Below are positions 24,068-28,430 of a DNA stretch of 28,430 nt, piece after piece (position 1 is the stretch's first letter; every line of letters begins with the position of its first letter). Made by a program: the position numbers and the translations under genes. The DNA comes from CAUYUA01 sp963575675 (GTDB lineage Bacteria > Pseudomonadota > Alphaproteobacteria > Azospirillales > Azospirillaceae). The DNA is taken from assembly GCA_963575675.1 (NCBI GenBank), contig CAUYUA010000229.1, positions 1-28,430 of the forward strand. Reading direction: 5' to 3'. Under the pieces are notes generated by a model. It saw only the letters and a list, made by a program, of their open reading frames with translations, did not search any database and was not told where the DNA came from.

Positions 24068-25945
24068 ATGCCTCACCGTTTGACGGCGCAACTCAAGATT
24101 GTCGTCGCAGGTCATGTTGATCACGGCAAATCAACGCTGATCGGTCGTTTGCTCTATGACACGGACAGCCTCCCTACGGGCAAATTGGAGGAGTTGCAAG
24201 CCGTCAGCTCCAAACGGGGGATGGCGCTGGAATGGTCGTTTGCTCTGGATAGTTTCCAGGCCGAGCGGAATCAGGCGATTACCATCGACACCACTCAAAT
24301 CCGTTTTAAGACCAGACAGCGCCCGGTTGTAATTATCGACGCGCCCGGTCATCGAGAATTTCTAAAGAATATGATCAGCGGCGCGACCAGCGCCGACGCG
24401 GCTTTATTGGTGGTTGATGGCGTCGAGGGCGTTCGAGATCAGACGCGCCGCCACGCCTATCTTTTGCATCTGATCGGCTTGCGGCAATTGGCGGTTGTTA
24501 TCAATAAGCTGGATATGGTGGACTATTCCGAGGCGCGCTTTCGCGCGATTTCCGATGACGTCTTGGCCTATCTGAAAGAGCTGGGTTTAAAACCGGAAGC
24601 CGTGATTCCGATCTCTGCCCGTCATGGAGACAATCTCGCCAATCGTTCGGAGCATATGTCTTGGTATAACGGCCCGACGGTCTTGGAATTGCTTGATCGG
24701 CTGCCGGCGACGGCGGCTCCGGTGTCTCAGCCGCTCAGATTGCCGATACAAGACGTCTATAAATTCGACGAGCGGCGCATTTTGGTTGGACGGGTTGAAA
24801 CCGGCTCTTTGAACGTCGGGGAGACTTTATTGTTTTCGCCTTCTGGCCGCACGGCGCGCGTTCAGAAGATCGAAGCTTGGAATCAGCTTGATTCTCCGCA
24901 AAATGCCTACGCCGGACAATCGATCGGCATCATATTGGACGAACAAATTTTCGTTGAGCGCGGCGATATCGCCAGTCGGGTTGACGCTCCGCCTTTGCGG
25001 GCCGATACGTTTCGTTCGACGATTTTTTGGCTCAGTCGGCAGCCGCTTTGCGAGGGCGCCGACTTTATGATGAAGCTCGGCACGGCGATGACCGGAGTGA
25101 CCGTCAAGGCGGTTGAGCGCGTCATTGATACGGAGTCGCTTGATGGCCGCAATGTTCGGGAAGTCGGCGTCAACGAGGTGGCGGAGGTTGTTCTTCGCGT
25201 TCACAAGCCTTTGGCGTTCGACGCCGCCGCCGATCATCCGGCGACGGGTAGGTTTGTTTTGGTGGATGGTTTTCAAGTCGTCGCCGGAGGGTTGATCGGC
25301 GCTTCATTGTCGGACTCTGAGGCGATGTCGAGTTTATCCGACAATGAAACGATTTCGGCGGCGGTTCGTGCGCGTCGCAATCGGCATTGTGGCGCTGTGG
25401 TGTGGTTTACGGGGTTGTCCGGCTCCGGCAAAAGCACGATATCGGTGGCTGTCGAACGCGAACTGTTTCGGCAAGGGCGACAGGTCTACGTTTTGGATGG
25501 AGATGTTTTACGGAGAGGCATCAACGCCGATCTGGGTTTTTCGCCGGAAGACCGCGCTGAGAACATTCGTCGAGTGGGCGAAATAGCGGCGTTGTTTGCC
25601 GATGCCGGCGTGATTGTTTTGGTTGCTCTGATTTCTCCTTACCGTGTCGACCGGGCTATTGCTCGCGCTGCTGCGCAAGGCTCGTTTCATGAGGTTTATG
25701 TTTCGGCTTCTTTGGCGACCTGTGAGCAGCGGGATCCCAAAGGCCTTTACGCGCGCGCGCGTCGTGGGGAGATTGCCGATTTCACCGGAGTGACGGCGCC
25801 TTATGAACCGCCGGAGAAACCGGAGTTGATCATTGACACTGCGGCTCTTTCGCACGCTGAATCGGTTCATGCCGTCATCAAGTATCTAAATGATCGCATT
25901 GTCCAAACGGTGGAGGAATTTGAAGTCCATATGTCTGGAATCTGA
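24068..25945 (+). CDS. cysN: Bifunctional sulfate adenylyltransferase subunit 1 / adenylylsulfate kinase (CysNC)
   Basis: 625 residues. The N-terminal CysN GTPase (about 1-420) has G1 AGHVDHGKST (14-23), G3 DAPGHREF and G4 NKLDMVDY, with elongation-factor-like domains after it. A linker with an SDSEAMSSLSDNETIS stretch leads to the C-terminal CysC kinase (about 437-625): P-loop GLSGSGKST near 449, ADLGFSPEDRAENIRRVGEIA and DPKGLYARARRGEIADFTG. CysN drives APS synthesis with CysD by GTP hydrolysis; CysC phosphorylates APS to PAPS. Fused CysNC (NodQ-like) is common in proteobacteria. Since the neighbouring CysH looks APS-type, the kinase may supply PAPS for other uses. Last gene of the cys run; terminator at 26008. 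Confidence 0.95.
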   Translation: MPHRLTAQLKIVVAGHVDHGKSTLIGRLLYDTDSLPTGKLEELQAVSSKRGMALEWSFALDSFQAERNQAITIDTTQIRFKTRQRPVVIIDAPGHREFLKNMISGATSADAALLVVDGVEGVRDQTRRHAYLLHLIGLRQLAVVINKLDMVDYSEARFRAISDDVLAYLKELGLKPEAVIPISARHGDNLANRSEHMSWYNGPTVLELLDRLPATAAPVSQPLRLPIQDVYKFDERRILVGRVETGSLNVGETLLFSPSGRTARVQKIEAWNQLDSPQNAYAGQSIGIILDEQIFVERGDIASRVDAPPLRADTFRSTIFWLSRQPLCEGADFMMKLGTAMTGVTVKAVERVIDTESLDGRNVREVGVNEVAEVVLRVHKPLAFDAAADHPATGRFVLVDGFQVVAGGLIGASLSDSEAMSSLSDNETISAAVRARRNRHCGAVVWFTGLSGSGKSTISVAVERELFRQGRQVYVLDGDVLRRGINADLGFSPEDRAENIRRVGEIAALFADAGVIVLVALISPYRVDRAIARAAAQGSFHEVYVSASLATCEQRDPKGLYARARRGEIADFTGVTAPYEPPEKPELIIDTAALSHAESVHAVIKYLNDRIVQTVEEFEVHMSGI

Positions 25946-26007
25946 ATCACGCTGTTGACGCATGATCTTGGATTTTCACGGCGAAAAAAATGGGGCGCAA
26001 AAAAAAA

Positions 26008-26039
26008 GGTCCGGGAACATAGTCCTCGGACCCTTTTTT
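26008..26039. terminator. Bidirectional terminator between cysNC and the convergent gene (dispersed repeat R11)
   Basis: GGTCCG (26008-26013) pairs with CGGACC (26027-26032), inner GGA/TCC pairs, loop ACATAG. Nine A precede and a seven-T run follows, so it works both ways. Sequence and the upstream GACGCATGATCTTGGATTTT (from 25956) match the dispersed repeat family. Confidence 0.88.
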
Positions 26040-26085
26040 ACTCTTTTTTTATTTCCGCTTCTATTCCACACTCTTCCCTCTGTTC

Positions 26086-28182
26086 TTACTTTCCTTCACG
26101 TTTCCATGCGCCGATCAAGCCGCCGAGCGCAAAGAGCAAAGCTAGGGTCACCGGCAGCAATGGCGCATCGGAAACTCCCGTCACCACATAATCTCCATTG
26201 CTTTTGAAACCAATCCATCTTGTTCCCGCTTGAGCGCCTCCTGTTCGAGTTCTTCGCACATCCAACGTCGAATCCTCAAAATCACTCAACCAATGAATTG
26301 ATCCTCCGCTCGCCTCAATTGCCGGGGCGAGGCGTTCCGGCGTCGAGCGCACATCCGCCAATTCCGGAGGATTAATTGCTCCGACAATCGCAAGAGCCGT
26401 TCGAACTCCATCCGTTACGCGATAAAGCCCCGGTTCTCCCACCGTCGCGGCGGCTTCCGCCCGTCCATCCATCGTCGCCGTCAAAGTCAAAGTTTGAACG
26501 GCCTCCGAAGGGCTGGTCATCGTCACAGAGCGTGAATCATCTTCCAGGCTTCGACGCTCAACGATGACGCGATTGCCCTCCGCATGTGCGCGAAGGTCGT
26601 TCTCTTCCAGCTCGGGCTCTTTCATCAACCAGTGGGCCAAACGTCGCAACAACTCCGCTTGAGGCCCACCGCCTTCAAATCCGCGCGACCATAACCATAT
26701 GTGGTCGCTGGTCAACTGAGCCACGCGCCCCTGACCAACTCGGTCCAAAACCAGCAGAGGCCGATTCTGCAAGCCCGCCATAATCACCGAGCCTCGTAAT
26801 GGCGTCACGTCGTTTTGTCGAAACCAGCGTCCCCACTGCGGCGCGTTGTCGCGGCGGTCTCCCGGCAAATCCGCCGTCACCGGGTGGCGACGCCCTAAAG
26901 CCGTCACTGTTGGTTGAAAACCTCCGATCACGGGCATGCCTACGGGCTCGGTGGGCAAGATCACGCCTAATGGAGTGCGTGACAGGCTGCCGGCGTCTCC
27001 GGTGGCGGGGCCGCCTGCGTCGAGCAAAGCGCCGCCGCGTTCGACATAACGCACAAGATTGTCGAGATACACCGCAGGCAAGACGCCGCGTTGGCGGTAT
27101 CGGTCGAAGATGACCAAATCGAATTCTTCGAGTTTTATTTCAAAGAGTTCACGAATAGGGAAGGCGATCAGCGAAAGTTCTCGGATTGGGGTTCCGTCTT
27201 GCTTCTCCGGAGGCCGAAGGATAGTGAAGTGAACTAAATCCACCGCCGGGTCGACTTTCAGAAGATTGCGCCACGTGCGTTCTCCTGCGTGGGGCTCGCC
27301 GGAGACCAGCAAAACGCGCAATCTATCTCGCACGCCGTTGATGACGGCTGCGGCGTGATTGTTGGCCAGGGTGAGTTCTTGCGCTCCGGGTTCGACGCTG
27401 AGTTCCACGACGTTTGGCCCGCTATGAGAGACGGGCGCTTCGAGATGAACGTCTCGACCGACGGGAACTCGGATGACGCGAGGTTCGACGCCTTCCTGAC
27501 GCAGCGTGACGGAGGCGTGTTCGGCCATTTTTCCGGGGCGGTCTTCGACTCGAATCGCCAGAGTCGCCGATTTTCCGACGATGCCGTAGGAGGGCGCTTG
27601 AACGATGGTGAGCCTGCGGTCGGCTTCGTTGCGGTCTCCGGAGAGAAGAGCGTGAATAGGCCCGAAATCGGCGGCGGTTTGTGCGAGAGAAGGGACGTCG
27701 TGAACTTGACCGTCGGTGATCATGGCGACGCCGGCCAAGCGGCGGCGCGGGACGTCGGCCAAAGCGCGGGAAAGGGCGTCGAAGAGGCGGGTTTCGGTGA
27801 TTGTGGAGGCGTCTGTTCCGACGGTGACGATTCGGGTTTCGAGGTCGGGAAAGGCGGCGAGTTTTTCTTTAAGCGCCGTCAGCGCTTGAGCCGTGCGTGC
27901 GGCGCGGCGACCGATGGCTTGACTTGGGGATTGGTCGACGACGATGGCGGCGACGTCTTTGATGGGATCGCGCTGTTCTTGGAGCAGGACCGGGTTGAGG
28001 AGAGCGGCGACGGCGGCGCTCCAGGCGAGCAGGCGCAACAAGACGCCGTCGCGGGCGGGGTGAACGCGGCGAGTGAGGAAGGCTCCCGTTGCGAGCGCCA
28101 GACCGGCTAGAATCAGCAGCGGCGCCAGCAGAGACCAAGAAAGCTGGGGTTGCAGAGCCAGCGAGAGACCATCCGTCACCAT
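26086..28182 (-). CDS. Membrane-anchored protein with VWA-like and GATase-like regions, function unknown
   Basis: 698 residues. Two N-terminal membrane segments (about 16-36 and 46-66) and one near the C-terminus (about 673-692, LLPVTLALLFALGGLIGAW). After the second segment comes a VWA-like stretch: AAIVVDQSPSQAIG has a DxSxS-type motif, followed by RIVTVGTDAS and AGVAMITDGQVHDVPSL. The middle (about 315-540) resembles class I glutamine-amidotransferase-fold domains (VRDRLRVLLVSGEP, FDLVIFDRY, YVERGGALLDAGGPATGD, GRVAQLTSDHIWLWSRG) but I see no Cys nucleophile, so it is probably not catalytic. I recall similar proteins beside MoxR/DUF58/DUF4159 genes in alphaproteobacteria; those would lie upstream, outside the window. 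Start ATG 28182 with GGGAG about 5 nt upstream. Confidence 0.75.
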   Translation of the reverse strand: MVTDGLSLALQPQLSWSLLAPLLILAGLALATGAFLTRRVHPARDGVLLRLLAWSAAVAALLNPVLLQEQRDPIKDVAAIVVDQSPSQAIGRRAARTAQALTALKEKLAAFPDLETRIVTVGTDASTITETRLFDALSRALADVPRRRLAGVAMITDGQVHDVPSLAQTAADFGPIHALLSGDRNEADRRLTIVQAPSYGIVGKSATLAIRVEDRPGKMAEHASVTLRQEGVEPRVIRVPVGRDVHLEAPVSHSGPNVVELSVEPGAQELTLANNHAAAVINGVRDRLRVLLVSGEPHAGERTWRNLLKVDPAVDLVHFTILRPPEKQDGTPIRELSLIAFPIRELFEIKLEEFDLVIFDRYRQRGVLPAVYLDNLVRYVERGGALLDAGGPATGDAGSLSRTPLGVILPTEPVGMPVIGGFQPTVTALGRRHPVTADLPGDRRDNAPQWGRWFRQNDVTPLRGSVIMAGLQNRPLLVLDRVGQGRVAQLTSDHIWLWSRGFEGGGPQAELLRRLAHWLMKEPELEENDLRAHAEGNRVIVERRSLEDDSRSVTMTSPSEAVQTLTLTATMDGRAEAAATVGEPGLYRVTDGVRTALAIVGAINPPELADVRSTPERLAPAIEASGGSIHWLSDFEDSTLDVRRTRTGGAQAGTRWIGFKSNGDYVVTGVSDAPLLPVTLALLFALGGLIGAWKREGK

Positions 28183-28430
28183 TCACTCTCCCAATATCTT
28201 GATGTTTAAATTTTTAATGGATCAAGAATGAAAAGTCAATGAGGCCGGGGGGGGGGCGTTTCAGGCCCTTTGAGATCATAAAAAAAGGTGTTGTCTATCA
28301 TTTCGAAGGGAGAGCGTTATATATCTCCCGTTCGATTGCAAACCCAAAAATTATGTAACTTTCCCGAATTGAAATGGCCCACTCTCATTCGGTCGTTACA
28401 AACTCCAAGTCATGGTTTCCAAAGGCCTCC
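28183..28430. other. Intergenic end of window
   Basis: No coding frame is convincing. It holds a run of 10 G (28247-28256), a GGGAGA...TCTCCC inverted repeat (28308-28329) around TATATA, and an AT-rich stretch at 28205-28220. Possibly promoter DNA for a gene beyond the edge; not resolved. Confidence 0.4.

Noticed and set aside
27289..28110. 273-codon plus-strand frame opposite the membrane protein gene
   Set aside because: Gly/Asp-rich antisense shadow of a gene with clear membrane segments and a good ribosome-binding site on the other strand.

Overview
The window looks like ordinary chromosome of an alphaproteobacterium of moderate GC content. This rests on a LivM/LivG-type and LivF ABC cassette, a class I FBPase, a DUF1194-type secreted VWA protein, an HrcA/CIRCE-controlled groESL operon with a GGM-tailed GroEL, Lnt, an MCP and an assimilatory sulfate reduction cluster with a CysNC fusion. 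I cannot name the genus from sequence alone; a Rhodospirillales-like lineage is a guess.

Layout. 1-1994 (+): the end of a branched-chain amino-acid transporter (permease tail fused to LivG, then LivF). 2161-3165 (-): fbp. 3438-4995 (-): a two-gene unit of a secreted VWA protein and a periplasmic solute-binding protein. 5337-12173: a mobile-element scar. A 5'-truncated Cys-rich gene of unknown function (5337-5918) ends exactly at the end of an IS66-family element (5920-9460). That element was itself hit by a 1408-bp IS256-family element with a clean 8-bp target duplication, and it has lost 588 bp where a second, complete 2713-bp IS66 copy (9461-12173) abuts it. 12333-14357 (-): groES-groEL with terminator and CIRCE. 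14600-16459 (-): lnt, with an in-frame minisatellite. 16578-18146 (-): a chemoreceptor. 18147-18953: about 800 bp without a gene. 18954-19724 (-): a second solute-binding protein, paralogous to the first. 20199-25945 (+): cysI, cysH, cysD, cysNC. 26086-28182 (-): a large membrane-anchored protein with a VWA-like and a GATase-like region.

How genes work together: CysD/CysNC activate sulfate to APS (and PAPS), CysH reduces it to sulfite and CysI reduces sulfite to sulfide. The CysH cysteines are of the [4Fe-4S] APS-reductase type. GroES/GroEL form the chaperonin. The two solute-binding proteins have no permease beside them.

The most unusual structure not explained by genes is a family of short intergenic repeats (about 11 recognisable copies, in both orientations). 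They are built around a GGTCC...GGACC hairpin, followed by a segment like GCTCGGGCCAAGGACGAAAG and then TTATTCGCGAAGCGATC. They sit mostly at gene 3' ends, often beside a T-run, and two opposed copies fill the cysH-cysD gap. I do not recognise it as a named repeat family. No tRNA, rRNA or CRISPR array was seen.
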